Shown here: in pieces, positions 1-9,755 of the stretch
How positions within the stretch are numbered: position 1 is the stretch's first letter
Layout: the number at the start of each line of letters is the position of its first letter
Source of the DNA: Marinimicrobium koreense
GTDB taxonomy: Bacteria > Pseudomonadota > Gammaproteobacteria > Pseudomonadales > Cellvibrionaceae
Assembly (NCBI RefSeq): GCF_003762925.1
Contig: NZ_RJUK01000001.1
Location: 682,001-746,000 of the forward strand
Direction of reading: 5' to 3'
Length of the DNA stretch: 64,000 nt
Position numbers and translations under genes: made by a program
The notes under the pieces: model-generated
The model's database searches: none
What the model saw: only the letters and a program-made list of their open reading frames with translations
Told to the model about the DNA's origin: nothing

Positions 1-772
1 AGATGCGACCACCCGCGAAGCACTGCAAAGTGCGGAAGCGTCATTGCGTTCCGCCGAGGCACAGATCGAAGCACTGAGTGCCCAGATCGAGCAGACACAA
101 TCCACGTTGCGTGCCGAGGAAGCCAACCTCGAGTACGCCAAAATCTATGCCCCCATGGACGGCACCATCGTGACCATCGACGCCCGCCAAGGGCAGACGC
201 TGAACGCCTCCCAAACGACCCCGATACTGATGCGCATTGCCGACCTGGACACCATGAGTGTCCAGGCCCAGGTGTCGGAGGCGGATATCGGCCAGTTGGA
301 GGCCGGAATGCCGGTTTACTTCACCACCCTGGGCAATCAGGGGCGACGCTGGGAAGGGCAGTTGTCCCGGATTGAACCGACTCCCCTGGTCGAAAACAAT
401 GTGGTGCTCTATTACGCCCTGTTTGATGTGCCAAATCCCGGTGGACGCTTGCTGCCCCAGATGACGGCTCAGGTGTTTTTTGTCGCCGGAGCCGCTGACG
501 ATGCCCTGATCGTCCCGGTATCCGCATTGCGCTACGGAGAGCGGACTCAACGTAACACTGAAGCAGCTTCCGGGAGCGGACGATCGGCAACGGTTTCTGT
601 GGTGAGCCCCGGCGCTGAGCCGGCGTTACGGGAGGTGCGCGTCGGTGTCACCGATCGGGTGCACGCGGAAATCCTGTCCGGGTTGAGTGAGGGCGAACGG
701 GTTCTGCTTAGTGGACCGGAAAGCCGCAACCGGCGCGAGCAGGGTAGTGGCATTCCACGGATGTTTCGCTGA
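1..772 (+). CDS. macA: MacA-like periplasmic adaptor (HlyD/RND-MFP family), 5' partial
   Basis: The reading frame is open to the window edge (first full codon at base 2), so the N-terminus with its signal anchor lies upstream. The visible part starts in the alpha-helical hairpin (A/E/Q-rich heptads), passes through the second half of the lipoyl domain ([12 protein letters not shown]), then the beta-barrel and membrane-proximal domains, with the family segment [11 protein letters not shown] near the end. Such adaptors bridge an inner-membrane ABC permease to an outer-membrane channel. The stop overlaps the ATG of the macB-like gene (TGATG), so the two are translationally coupled. The efflux substrate (macrolide, peptide or siderophore) cannot be told from sequence. 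Confidence 0.9.
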   Translation, partial: DATTREALQSAEASLRSAEAQIEALSAQIEQTQSTLRAEEANLEYAKIYAPMDGTIVTIDARQGQTLNASQTTPILMRIADLDTMSVQAQVSEADIGQLEAGMPVYFTTLGNQGRRWEGQLSRIEPTPLVENNVVLYYALFDVPNPGGRLLPQMTAQVFFVAGAADDALIVPVSALRYGERTQRNTEAASGSGRSATVSVVSPGAEPALREVRVGVTDRVHAEILSGLSEGERVLLSGPESRNRREQGSGIPRMFR

Positions 773-2724
773 TGTCGAGCACCCCCATCCTGAGCTTGTC
801 CGGTGTTACCAAGAGCTACCACAACGGCGAGCTTGAAACCCGGGTACTGCACGGTATTGACCTGACGGTTTACCCCGGGGAGTTTGTCGCCATCATGGGC
901 GCCTCCGGCTCGGGTAAATCGACCCTGATGAATATCATCGGTTGCCTGGACAAACCCACTGAAGGCCAGTATTGCTTCAACGGGCGCGACGTTGCCAATC
1001 TCTCGCCGGATGAGTTGGCCCAGTTGCGTCGGGAGTCTTTCGGCTTTGTCTTCCAGAGCTACAACCTCCTGCCCGGCGCCAGTGCACTGGAGAATGTCGA
1101 AATGCCGGCAATCTACTCCGCGCTCACACCGGCCCAGCGGCGCGAGCGGGCCCGGGAATTGCTGTCCACACTTGGACTGGCTGATCGGCTCGACCACAAA
1201 CCCAGCCAATTATCCGGTGGTCAACAGCAGCGGGTTTCGATTGCCCGGGCGCTGATGAACGGTGGCCAGATCATTCTGGCAGACGAGCCCACTGGCGCAC
1301 TGGACAGTCACAGCGGACGGGAAGTGATGGCGTTGTTGCAGTCCCTGTCTGCACAGGGCCACACCATTGTACTGATCACTCATGATCCGGAAGTAGCCAA
1401 ACACGCCCATCGGCGTATCGATATCAGTGATGGTCGGATTGTCGCCGATCCGGGCGCGGCTGAGCCGGTATCGGACGCGGAGCAGCTGTCCGACCAGCCC
1501 GCTCCTGATTGGCACCGCGACCCGCCGTTTGCCAACGAGCTGACCGAAGGCACCAAAACCGCCCTTCGCTCATTGGGCAGTAACCTGTTCCGAACGGCAC
1601 TGACCCTGTTGGGTATTGTGATTGGGGTGGCCTCGGTCATCACCATGCTTGCCATCGGCGACGGCGCGCGCCAGGACGTGGTGGACCGGATCAGCTCCAT
1701 GGGCAGCAATCTGTTGCTGGTCCGACCCGGCGGGCCAGACCAGCGCGGAGGGCGCTGGAGTGTGACCACTCTGGTACCGGAAGACATGGACGCGATCAAC
1801 CAGACCGTACCCAATATCATTGCGGCCATTCCCGAGCTGACCGGCGGCCAGACACTGCGCTACGGCAATTCGGATCACCGCGCCGAGATCAACGCGACCT
1901 CCTACGCGTTTCCGGCAGCGCGCCAGTGGTCGGTGGCGACCGGCAACTTTTTTACTCTGGAGCAGCAGAACAACTACACCTCGGTGGCGGTTCTGGGGCA
2001 GACCGTCGCGGATTCGTTGTTCGGCGAAAAAAATCCGCTGGGTGAGTACATCATGATTCACAATGTGCTCTTTCAGGTCATTGGGGTCATGGAAGAACGG
2101 GGCGCTTCGCCCATGGGGCAGGATCAGGATGACGTGGTGCTGGTGCCATACACCACCGGCAGCCTGCGTCTGTTTGGCCAGCAACACCTGCGCAATATTA
2201 CCGTTGCGGTTGCGGATACAGACCGGATGAATGCCACCCAGGATGCGGTACACCAATTGCTGCTGCAACGCCACGGCACCGAGGACTTCCAGATTCGCAA
2301 CATGGCGTCATTGATTGAGGCGATCTCCGAAACCCAGGACACCCTGACCTGGCTGCTCGGCTCCATTGCCGCCATTTCCCTGTTGGTTGGGGGGATCGGT
2401 GTAATGAATATCATGTTGGTCAGTGTCACCGAGCGTACCCGGGAAATCGGTATCCGCATGGCAACCGGCGCGCGAACACGACATATTCTGCAACAGTTTC
2501 TGATTGAGGCGCTGGTGGTGTCAGCCCTGGGTGGCTTGATTGGCGTCGTGTTGGGGCTGTCCGTGGCAGCGGCACTGAGCTATTTCGGCACGCCCATTTA
2601 CTACTCCCTGTTGCCGGTGGTGCTGGCGTTCAGTTGCGCCTTTGCCACCGGCCTGATTTTTGGTTATCTGCCCGCGCGCAAGGCCTCCCGGTTGAATCCG
2701 GTCAACGCCTTGGCCACGGAGTGA
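772..2724 (+). CDS. macB: MacB-type ABC transporter, ATPase fused to permease
   Basis: 650 aa, the usual MacB length. The N-terminal ATPase has Walker [10 protein letters not shown] (about residues 43-51), the signature LSGGQ (about 147-151) and Walker B ILADEP (about 168-173), followed by the MacB/LolD-type [10 protein letters not shown] first membrane segment (about 275-295, [19 protein letters not shown]) leads to a large periplasmic domain, then three membrane helices at the C-terminus with the FtsX motif [21 protein letters not shown] split across helix 2. With the upstream adaptor and the downstream outer-membrane lipoprotein it forms a complete tripartite mechanotransmission pump. The ATG overlaps the adaptor stop. 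The substrate is unknown. Confidence 0.95.
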   Translation: MSSTPILSLSGVTKSYHNGELETRVLHGIDLTVYPGEFVAIMGASGSGKSTLMNIIGCLDKPTEGQYCFNGRDVANLSPDELAQLRRESFGFVFQSYNLLPGASALENVEMPAIYSALTPAQRRERARELLSTLGLADRLDHKPSQLSGGQQQRVSIARALMNGGQIILADEPTGALDSHSGREVMALLQSLSAQGHTIVLITHDPEVAKHAHRRIDISDGRIVADPGAAEPVSDAEQLSDQPAPDWHRDPPFANELTEGTKTALRSLGSNLFRTALTLLGIVIGVASVITMLAIGDGARQDVVDRISSMGSNLLLVRPGGPDQRGGRWSVTTLVPEDMDAINQTVPNIIAAIPELTGGQTLRYGNSDHRAEINATSYAFPAARQWSVATGNFFTLEQQNNYTSVAVLGQTVADSLFGEKNPLGEYIMIHNVLFQVIGVMEERGASPMGQDQDDVVLVPYTTGSLRLFGQQHLRNITVAVADTDRMNATQDAVHQLLLQRHGTEDFQIRNMASLIEAISETQDTLTWLLGSIAAISLLVGGIGVMNIMLVSVTERTREIGIRMATGARTRHILQQFLIEALVVSALGGLIGVVLGLSVAAALSYFGTPIYYSLLPVVLAFSCAFATGLIFGYLPARKASRLNPVNALATE

Positions 2725-2729
2725 ACGCG

Positions 2730-4109
2730 ATGAAATGCAACGTTTTTGCGGCCTGCTGCAGCCTGAGTGTTCTGGTGGGCTGTGCGAACATCGACCCTGT
2801 GCCGCGCCCCGAGATTGATCCCGACCTGACCTGGAACAGTGTTCTGGCAACATCCGGCGCGCGAGAGGACTCGAGTTCCTCAGCGAGCTGGTGGCAGGCG
2901 TTCGGCGCTGAACCGCTCGACGCCCTGATGCAGCAGGCCTTACAGAACAGCCCGGACCTGATGGCCGCCGAGCAGCGCCTGCGCCAGGCGGATTGGCAGA
3001 TGCGTGCGACGGGCGCCTCGGTCTATCCAGGCCTCAATGCCGGCGCCGGAACCAGCGTGCGCAGTGACCAGGACGTCGAGGGCGATAGCCGCTCTTCGGA
3101 GTCGACCTCCGCCAACCTCGGGTTGAGTTATGAATTGGACCTGTGGGGCAGGGTGGCGGCGGAACGAGCGTCCGCCCGCGCCGGTTTTCGTGCCAGTGAG
3201 CAGGATTACCGCGCCGCTTACCTTAGCCTGACCGGCGCCATTGCCAACACCTGGTTTGAATATCAGGCGCTGCACGCTCGCATTCAGATAGCCCAAGACA
3301 ATATGGCGCTGAGCGAGCAGGTGATGACCGTCGTCGAGGTGCGCTATCGAAACGGCGTAGCCAGTGCGGCAGACGTCGCCCGCCAACGCACAAGCCTGTT
3401 GTCTCAGCGTGCACAGCTTCCGCCGTTGCAATTTCAGGCGCAACAGACGCGCCGTGCCCTGGCGGTATTGCTGGGAGCCATGCCCCAAACACTATCGGTT
3501 GAACCGCAGGCACTCAGCGACATCCGCTTGCCGGATCTGAAGGCCCAGCCGCCCGCGGAAGCCATTTTCGCACGACCGGATGTGGCACGCGCCGAAGCGC
3601 AACTGCAAGCCGCCGATGCGGACGTGGTGGTGGCACGTCGGGCTTTTCTACCCTCCCTGAGTCTGAGTGCCGGTTTCAGCCTATCAACGGCGGAACTGTT
3701 TTCGTTGAGCGATGCGCGGGAATCCGACAATGCCGGCCTGTCCCTCAGTCAGTTGATTTTCGATGGCGGACGCACGCGTGCCCAGAGCCGTCGGACGGAG
3801 GCGAGACGCCAGGAACTATTGGCTCAGTACCGGAATACACTTCTGGTGGCGTTACAGGAAACCGATGATGCGTTGGGACGTGTGACTCTGGAGGCCGGGC
3901 AGGAGACAAGCGATCAGGCGATTCTGGTGGAAGCGGAACGGGCGCTGCGGCTTACGGAAGTGCGGTATCGGGAGGGCAGTGATGACCTGTTGACCCTGAT
4001 CGACGCTCAGCGGAACCTGTTTCAGGCGAGGGAGCGGATTGTCGAGCGGCGTTTGAGTCGGCTGTCAGCGACGGTGGCTCTGTATCAGGCGTTGGGTGGT
4101 GTTCAGTAG
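2730..4109 (+). CDS. TolC/NodT-family outer-membrane efflux lipoprotein
   Basis: 459 aa from the ATG at 2730. The same frame is open further upstream (from 2634), but that part lies inside the macB gene. The 2730 start has GGAG eight bases before it and gives a clean lipoprotein signal with lipobox LVGC (Cys18). Two repeated outer-membrane-efflux domains follow (about 60-250 and 265-455), with typical tripartite-channel phrases such as LGLSYELDLWGR and LSLSQLIFDGGR. It begins five bases after the macB stop and is the third gene of the operon, presumably the exit duct of the same pump. Best assigned to the NodT/OprM lipoprotein group. Confidence 0.93.
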   Translation: MKCNVFAACCSLSVLVGCANIDPVPRPEIDPDLTWNSVLATSGAREDSSSSASWWQAFGAEPLDALMQQALQNSPDLMAAEQRLRQADWQMRATGASVYPGLNAGAGTSVRSDQDVEGDSRSSESTSANLGLSYELDLWGRVAAERASARAGFRASEQDYRAAYLSLTGAIANTWFEYQALHARIQIAQDNMALSEQVMTVVEVRYRNGVASAADVARQRTSLLSQRAQLPPLQFQAQQTRRALAVLLGAMPQTLSVEPQALSDIRLPDLKAQPPAEAIFARPDVARAEAQLQAADADVVVARRAFLPSLSLSAGFSLSTAELFSLSDARESDNAGLSLSQLIFDGGRTRAQSRRTEARRQELLAQYRNTLLVALQETDDALGRVTLEAGQETSDQAILVEAERALRLTEVRYREGSDDLLTLIDAQRNLFQARERIVERRLSRLSATVALYQALGGVQ

Positions 4110-4130
4110 GAAAGAGCGGTGAGTGGGGTG

Positions 4131-4302
4131 ACGGCGGATGCGGGCTTCGCCCTTATCCGCCCTACGCGGAGCTTGGTGGTGTTCATGGTGGTCGCATGTG
4201 GCTTGGTGTTGGTGCCACGTTACGTCGGGGATGCGACGGATACCACGGCAGGTTGCGTAGGGCGGAGCCGAGCGCAGCGGTATGACCCGCATCCGCCGTA
4301 AC
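4131..4302. repeat. REP pair (BIME-like), GGCGGAT core
   Basis: Two GTAG-type REP palindromes in opposite orientation (4131-4170 and about 4255-4302) fill the gap between two convergent genes. Each has the pairing GGCGGATGCGGG/CCCTTATCCGCC and ends in CTACG (GTAG on the other strand). The second copy has a degenerate loop (GAGCCGAGCGCAGCGGTATG). Confidence 0.85.
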
Positions 4303-4313
4303 CCAACGTGCCG

Positions 4314-5393
4314 TTACTTCTTCACCCGCTCCTGAAGATGATCCTTGATCTTCTCCCGCATATCCTTCAGCGCCTGCACGGTGGTATCCCAATCGATACA
4401 GGCATCGGTAATCGACACCCCGTACTTCAGGTCCTTCAGGTTTTCCGGAATCGGCTGGTTACCCGCGCCGATATGGCTCTCCACCATCAGACCAATGATC
4501 GAATCATTGCCTTCCATGATCTGATTGGCCACGTTCTCCATCACCAACGGCTGAAGCTCGTGGTTTTTATTGGAGTTGGCGTGACTGCAGTCGACCATGA
4601 TGTTGGGCGGATTGACTCCGGCCTTCTCCAGCTCCTGCTCGCACATGGCGACGCTCACCGAATCGTAATTCGGCTTGCCGTTGCCACCGCGCAGTACCAC
4701 GTGGCCGTAGGGGTTGCCACGGGTGTGGACAATGGAAACCTGGCCTTCGGTGTTGATCCCCAGAAACCGGTGCGGTTTGGAAACCGACTTCAGGGCGTTG
4801 ATCGCCACGGTCAGGCTGCCATCGGTACCGTTTTTGAAACCCACGGCGCCGGACAGGCCACTGGCCATTTCTCGGTGTGTCTGGGATTCGGTGGTGCGGG
4901 CGCCAATGGCGGACCAGCTGATCAGGTCCTGCATGTACTGGGGCGAGATCGGATCCAGCGCCTCGGTGGCGGAGGGCAGGCCCAGCTCGGCAATATCCAG
5001 CAGCAGCTTGCGGCCCATGTGCAGACCTTTCTCGATCTTGAACGAGTCGTTCAGATCGGGGTCGTTGATCAGGCCTTTCCAGCCGGTGGTGGTCCGGGGC
5101 TTCTCGAAATAGACGCGCATCACCACATAGATGGTATCGCTGACCTCGTCGGCCAGTTTCTTCAGACGCTGGGCATAATCCATCGCCGCGTCCACATCGT
5201 GGATGGAGCAGGGGCCAATTACCACAAAAATCCGCGGGTCTTTACGGTCGAGGATATTGCGAATGGTTTCCCGCCCCTGGGTGACAACCTCCCGGGCCTT
5301 GTCGGTCATCGGCAGCTCGCGCTTGAGGTCGGCCGGTGAGATCAACAGCTCCTGGGAGACAACGTTGAGATCGTCTATTTGCGTGTCGGTCAT
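4314..5393 (-). CDS. aroG: 3-deoxy-7-phosphoheptulonate (DAHP) synthase, class I AroFGH type
   Basis: 359 aa, matching the 350-356 aa of the enterobacterial AroF/G/H enzymes. It condenses phosphoenolpyruvate and erythrose 4-phosphate in the first step of the shikimate pathway. Family landmarks are VIGPCSIHD (metal-binding Cys), YFEKPRTTTGWKGLINDP, the phosphate-binding KNGTDG and VDCSHANSNK. Which amino acid inhibits it (Phe, Tyr or Trp) cannot be read off, so the aroG symbol means only the class. The upstream leader (5394-5570) precedes a long inverted-repeat element at 5571-5692. I see no clear TrpR or TyrR box. Confidence 0.95.
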   Translation of the reverse strand: MTDTQIDDLNVVSQELLISPADLKRELPMTDKAREVVTQGRETIRNILDRKDPRIFVVIGPCSIHDVDAAMDYAQRLKKLADEVSDTIYVVMRVYFEKPRTTTGWKGLINDPDLNDSFKIEKGLHMGRKLLLDIAELGLPSATEALDPISPQYMQDLISWSAIGARTTESQTHREMASGLSGAVGFKNGTDGSLTVAINALKSVSKPHRFLGINTEGQVSIVHTRGNPYGHVVLRGGNGKPNYDSVSVAMCEQELEKAGVNPPNIMVDCSHANSNKNHELQPLVMENVANQIMEGNDSIIGLMVESHIGAGNQPIPENLKDLKYGVSITDACIDWDTTVQALKDMREKIKDHLQERVKK

Positions 5394-5570
5394 TAGGGTT
5401 AGTCCATAGAGTGTTTCGAGAATACGGCACCATTCTACTGAAAATGGGGCACTTTTTGGGAGAAATTTGCCGATGGGGTTGATAGTTTTTGGATAATTTG
5501 ATCGGCTGCTTATTATCTCTGACAGTTGTCGCTAATTGCTTTACCGACATTAAGCCCAGATTGGCGGTGA

Positions 5571-5692
5571 CGTCCGGGCCGGGAAGGGGAAGCCCTTTCA
5601 AGACACGCCGTAAACCCATCCCTGGGGGCTCGACGCGCGGAGTCCCTCCGCTTACGGTCTTGAAAGAGCTTCCCCTTCCCGGCCCTCAGTGC
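5571..5692 (-). repeat. Long structured inverted repeat, copy 1
   Basis: Arms 5577-5604 and 5657-5684 (28 nt, 27 paired) enclose the conserved loop. Read on the minus strand the element runs GCACTGAGG, arm, TTTCAAGACCGTAAG, hairpin GCGGAG/CTCCGC with loop GGA, hairpin CCCA/TGGG capped by GGGA, TTTACGGCGTGTCTTGAAAG, second arm, CCGGACGTCAC. There is no T-tract, so it is not a simple terminator. It lies in the leader side of the DAHP synthase gene. It belongs to a nine-member family in this window; function unknown. Confidence 0.9.
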
Positions 5693-5735
5693 CAGCGTAA
5701 CGTTTCGGGAACTAGCACCTGTATGATCTTCGCGT

Positions 5736-5850
5736 TGGGTTACGGCGGATGCGCGCTACGCGCTTATCCGCCCTACGGCCAAGCGCAGCGGTATAGACTC
5801 GCGTAGGGCGGAGCCGAGCGCAGCGGTATGACCCGCATCCGCCGTTACCC
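5736..5850. repeat. REP pair (BIME-like), GGCGGAT core
   Basis: Two opposed GTAG REPs (5736-5780 and 5801-5850) with a short degenerate REP-like piece between them. They separate two of the long structured inverted repeats. The second has the same degenerate loop as the copy at 4255-4302. Confidence 0.85.
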
Positions 5851-5888
5851 AAACCTGCCGCATCCGTTGGTTCGGGAAACGCTAGTTA

Positions 5889-6055
5889 GGCCCCTGGAGG
5901 GTAAGTCCTTTCAAGACCGTGGAGCGGGGGACCCGCGATGCGAGCCTACAGGGGCCGCTCTATGGCTCCTGCCATCGCGGCATTCGTGCATCCATGCACA
6001 TTACGTATTCACGGCGTGTCTTGAAAGGACTTACCCTCCAGGGGCCGGACGTGAC
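5889..6055 (+). repeat. Long structured inverted repeat, copy 2 (enlarged loop)
   Basis: Arms 5889-5917 and 6018-6046 are perfectly complementary over 29 nt. The loop has the GCGGG/CCCGC hairpin and CGAGCCTACAGGGG, followed by an extra insertion of about 45 bases that can itself fold (GTGCATCCATGCAC), before the conserved TTCACGGCGTGTCTT. It is followed by CGGACGTGACG like other copies. It lies head to head with copy 1, about 200 bases apart, and ends just past the stop of the helicase gene. Confidence 0.9.
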
Positions 6056-6090
6056 GCACTACCGTTCTCAGTAGGCACGATATGGTTGCC

Positions 6091-9000
6091 CTACGAGTTC
6101 ACCTCCACTAACCGCTTTCCCGAGGCTAACAACGGAAAATACAGGGCAGTTTTGATGGGGCGGGTTTCGCCCAGGTCTTGCATCACCTTGGCGTAGCGCG
6201 CCAACTGCGGCGTATAGGTCGCCACCTCCTGCGTCACAAACGCCTCCGGCGACTGATCCGCCTCCGGTTGGCTGCTCTTGTAATCCACAATCCAGCGCAC
6301 ACCGCCATCCACAAACGTCCGGTCAATAACCGACTCGCGGACCTCAGCGCCCACAGCATGATGAATCGCCAGCTCACAGGCGCTCTCCTCATGGGCCGGG
6401 TCCAGCAGCCAGCGACCGTCCGGGTCGGTCAGCGTCTGATGCAGCCCCCAGCGAATCTTCTCCAGAGCCTCCGCAATCGTGTCCGGCTCCCAGCCGAACT
6501 GGCGCAGCTGCAAGGTCCAGAATGGGCGCTGCTCCTCCGCCCAGGCCTCGGACCAGGCATCCAACGGCTGCTCGCTCAACCGCTGTAGCTGGTTGTGCAA
6601 TACGGTTCCGGTATGGCGGGCCAGGCGAGCGGCCGGGGCTTCCACTTCCGGAAGGTTCTCCTCGTCGCCAAACTCCCGCCCCCGGTATGCCTGTAACACG
6701 GTCACCTCGGAGGGTGCCGGCGCCTGCCAGTCTGGGGGCAGGCGCAGAATGTGTTGGAGTCCCTCGTAGGCGTGGTCACTGTTGGCGCTTGCTGAGGGCG
6801 ATTGGGTGCCCGCCGGGGCGCTCAACATCTGCGCCTGTACGGGCTCCCAGATGGTGCGTAACAGGGAGCCCTGGCGGGGGGCGCGAGGCTTGCCGCTGCG
6901 CGCATCCAAACCCACGCAGGCCAATAAATGCAGGCGTTTGACCGCGCGGGTGCAGCCGACGTATAGCAGCCGGGTGGCCTCGAAGCTGTCCCGCAGCTTG
7001 GCTTCGTTGCGCATGAATTGGTAGAGCGGGTCGGTATCGGTGCCGGTGGGAGCCAGCGGTCCCAGCAGCAGTTGGCGTTCCCCGGCCTGATTGATCCGCT
7101 GTTGCCAGAGCAGCAGCTCTTTGTCGTCGTTACTGCTGGCCCGGTCCAGCCCCGGAATGATGACGGTGTCGAACTCCAGCCCTTTGGACTTGTGCAGGGT
7201 CATCACCTGCAGGCGCGGGTCGGCGTCGGCCCGGGGGGCAGCGAACAGGCTTTCGACGCCGCGCTCGAAGGTGTTCCAGTCCCGTAGGCCGCCGCCGTGC
7301 TGGTGCTTTTCCACCAGGTTGAAGTAGCTCGGAATATCCTGCACGTCGCCGGGCTCGGCCAGCAGAGCCGGGCCGCCCAGCGCCAACCAGACGCCCTCGA
7401 TCCACTGGCGTAGGGGCTTGCGATGACGCTCCCGCCAGGCGGGCTCCAGCACGGACATCAGTCGATCCAGGCACCGCCGACCGGTGTCGCTGATTCCGGA
7501 GATTCGATCGCGTTCCTGCAGCTGCTGCCAGATCATCGGCCAGCCGTACTTGGGCCAGGGGTTCTGCGCACCGAGATCGGTGGTGACCAGTGCGTGCAGG
7601 TCGTTCAGGTCGAGACCACACCAGGGGGCGCGCAGAATCGAAAGCCAGGCAATGCGGTCGTCCAGGCTCAACAGGGCTCGCGTCAGGGACATCAGGTCGA
7701 CAATCGCCATGCGACTGGCGAGTCGGTCGATTTCCGTGGCCTGCCAGTGCAGGCCGCGCCGGGCCAGGGCGGGGAGTATCCACTGCAGGTGCGGTCGGCT
7801 GCGCACCAGAATCGCCACCGAGTCTTCCTCATCGGCGGCCAGGGCCTGCTCGGCGAGCTCGGCGACCGACTCGGCTTCCTGCAGTTGCGCCAGGGTCTTG
7901 TCCGGGCTGGCCTCCGGGTTGACGGCTTCACTGTCGGCGTCGTCCGAGTCGTTCTGATGCAGACAACCGTAAAACTGGACGGCTTCATTCTCGAGTGGGG
8001 CATTGAAGGCGATGGACGGTGAATAGCGCACCGCACCCCGGCCAATATCGTCCCGGGCGGGAAAGGCCCGGGAAAAAATATCGTTGACCCAGCGAACCAC
8101 GTTGGTCTGGGAGCGGAAGTTCACGGTCAGATCCAGCGCGGTCATGGGTACCTCGCCAATGCCGTGCTCACGGGCGTCCAGGAACAGGCCCACGTTGGCG
8201 TCGCGGAACCCGTAGCAGGACTGCATGCCATCACCGACGATAAACAGCGTGCGGCCGTCGTCGGGTTGCCAGCCGGCGGTCAGCTGCTCCAACAGCCGTA
8301 GCTGTGGGGCGGCGGTATCCTGAAATTCGTCCACCAGAATATGCTGAATACGGTAATCCAGTTTTAGGGCGATATCCGTGGGGTTTTCTTCATCCCCCAG
8401 AGCGAAGCTGGCCGCCTGGGCAATGGCGCTGTAGTCGGTGGCGCCCAATTGTTTGAATACCAGGGTCAGCTCGGCGCTGAGCAACGGCAGCAGACGGGTC
8501 AGGCTGTCGAGCAGTTGCCACTGGCTTTCGGTGTATTCCGCGGGTGGTAGCTGGCGCACGGCGTGCAGCTGCTCGGCCAGGTCCGGGGTTTCTTCCTGAA
8601 TCTGTGCGACCCACTCGCCGTACTGCTCTTTCAGTGCAGCGCCGGGTTTGCCCGCGGGGAAGCCTTCCTTTTTGGTCAGCCGCTTGCGCCACTCCCCCTT
8701 GGCGGTGAGCATCAGTTCAGCGAGCGCCTGCCAGTCGGCCACCGTCGACGGGCTCGGATCGGGCAGGGCGGTGATGCCTTTTAGGCGTAGAATCGGGCTT
8801 TCCGGGTTGTCCTGCTCGACGTTCGTGGCGGCCTGATCGGCCAGGTGGCAGAGATCGCTGGCGTGGTAGCCGATGCCTTCGCTCACCCGGTTCAGTTGTT
8901 CTTCAATGACATCCTGCAGTACTGCCTCAAGGTAGGGGCGGGCGTGGGCCTGTTGAGCCTCGAGCATCACCCCCAGCCACTGGTCCCGCTTGGCCAGCAG

Positions 9001-9618
9001 ACGCATCAGCAGCGTCTCGATGGCCGGCAGGTTGGTGTCCAGGTGACGCAGCAGGCGCTTCAGGTCCTCCCGGACGGTGTCGTCGGTTTCCAGGCGGGCC
9101 AGGAACTGATGTACGGCCTGGCGATAGGCGAGTTCCGGGGCGTCCAGGGTGTCCGGTTGCGCGCCGAGCTGGCTGTCCAGGGGCAGTTGCCGGGTGATGG
9201 CGCGACACAGACTGTCGATGGTCTGGATGCGCAGTCGCTGTGGACTCATCAGCAGTTGCCACTGGCACTCTTCGTCGCGCTGCAAGACCGCCTGAGCCAG
9301 ACGCCAGGTGCGCCGGGCGTGGGGGTTGTCCGGCTCCGGCCGTTCGGCGGCCTCGCGCAGGGCCGCCATGATGCGGTCCTGCATTTCCCCGGCGGCTTTG
9401 CGGGTGAAGGTGATCGCCAGTACTTCTTCCGGAGCGTCGCAGCGGGCCAGCAAGGTCAGGACGCGCTGAGTCAGCAGCCCGGTTTTCCCGGACCCGGCGG
9501 GCGCCGCCACCGCAAAGGAGCGGGTCGGGTCCAGCGCCGCTTGCCGGGCGTCGAAGTCCGGGGGCGCATCGGGGCTGAAGGCGCCGTGGGGGAGGTTGTC
9601 CAGAGTTGTTGGGTCCAT
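6091..9618 (-). CDS. addA: AddA/RecB-like UvrD helicase with C-terminal PD-(D/E)XK nuclease
   Basis: 1175 aa. Superfamily-1 UvrD helicase domains start with Walker A APAGSGKT (about 39-46), then ITFTRKAAGEMQDR (motif Ia), VDEFQDT (Walker B, about 419), FIVGDGMQSCYGFRDA, VNFRSQ, VMTLHKSKGLEFDTVIIPG (motif V region) and LLYVGCTRA (motif VI). The C-terminus ends in a RecB-type nuclease with WIVDYKSSQ (Asp1112, Lys1114). It resects double-strand breaks for recombination. The next gene upstream on the same strand is the AddB-like partner, so the pair replaces or complements RecBCD. The gap between the two holds only a REP pair. Confidence 0.9.
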   Translation of the reverse strand: MDPTTLDNLPHGAFSPDAPPDFDARQAALDPTRSFAVAAPAGSGKTGLLTQRVLTLLARCDAPEEVLAITFTRKAAGEMQDRIMAALREAAERPEPDNPHARRTWRLAQAVLQRDEECQWQLLMSPQRLRIQTIDSLCRAITRQLPLDSQLGAQPDTLDAPELAYRQAVHQFLARLETDDTVREDLKRLLRHLDTNLPAIETLLMRLLAKRDQWLGVMLEAQQAHARPYLEAVLQDVIEEQLNRVSEGIGYHASDLCHLADQAATNVEQDNPESPILRLKGITALPDPSPSTVADWQALAELMLTAKGEWRKRLTKKEGFPAGKPGAALKEQYGEWVAQIQEETPDLAEQLHAVRQLPPAEYTESQWQLLDSLTRLLPLLSAELTLVFKQLGATDYSAIAQAASFALGDEENPTDIALKLDYRIQHILVDEFQDTAAPQLRLLEQLTAGWQPDDGRTLFIVGDGMQSCYGFRDANVGLFLDAREHGIGEVPMTALDLTVNFRSQTNVVRWVNDIFSRAFPARDDIGRGAVRYSPSIAFNAPLENEAVQFYGCLHQNDSDDADSEAVNPEASPDKTLAQLQEAESVAELAEQALAADEEDSVAILVRSRPHLQWILPALARRGLHWQATEIDRLASRMAIVDLMSLTRALLSLDDRIAWLSILRAPWCGLDLNDLHALVTTDLGAQNPWPKYGWPMIWQQLQERDRISGISDTGRRCLDRLMSVLEPAWRERHRKPLRQWIEGVWLALGGPALLAEPGDVQDIPSYFNLVEKHQHGGGLRDWNTFERGVESLFAAPRADADPRLQVMTLHKSKGLEFDTVIIPGLDRASSNDDKELLLWQQRINQAGERQLLLGPLAPTGTDTDPLYQFMRNEAKLRDSFEATRLLYVGCTRAVKRLHLLACVGLDARSGKPRAPRQGSLLRTIWEPVQAQMLSAPAGTQSPSASANSDHAYEGLQHILRLPPDWQAPAPSEVTVLQAYRGREFGDEENLPEVEAPAARLARHTGTVLHNQLQRLSEQPLDAWSEAWAEEQRPFWTLQLRQFGWEPDTIAEALEKIRWGLHQTLTDPDGRWLLDPAHEESACELAIHHAVGAEVRESVIDRTFVDGGVRWIVDYKSSQPEADQSPEAFVTQEVATYTPQLARYAKVMQDLGETRPIKTALYFPLLASGKRLVEVNS

Positions 9619-9650
9619 AAAAAGAACGTGTCAGGTTGGTCGAAAAGTTG

Positions 9651-9726
9651 GGTAACGGCGGATAGCACGGCAGGTGGCGTAGGGCGGAGCCGAGCGCAGC
9701 GGTATGACCCGCATCCGCCGTAACCG
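9651..9726. repeat. REP pair between the two helicase-nuclease genes
   Basis: A damaged REP (GGTAACGGCGGATAGCAC) followed by a GTAG REP with the GAGCCGAGCGCAGCGGTATG loop. It occupies most of the 137-base gap inside what is probably one transcription unit. Confidence 0.8.
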
Positions 9727-9755
9727 AACCCGGCCGCATCCTCCGTTGCTTTGGT

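Noticed and set aside
4308-5339. A 343-codon plus-strand frame opposite the DAHP synthase gene
   Set aside because: It is antisense to a clearly conserved enzyme and its translation is low-complexity H/G/V-rich, typical of a shadow of a high-GC gene.
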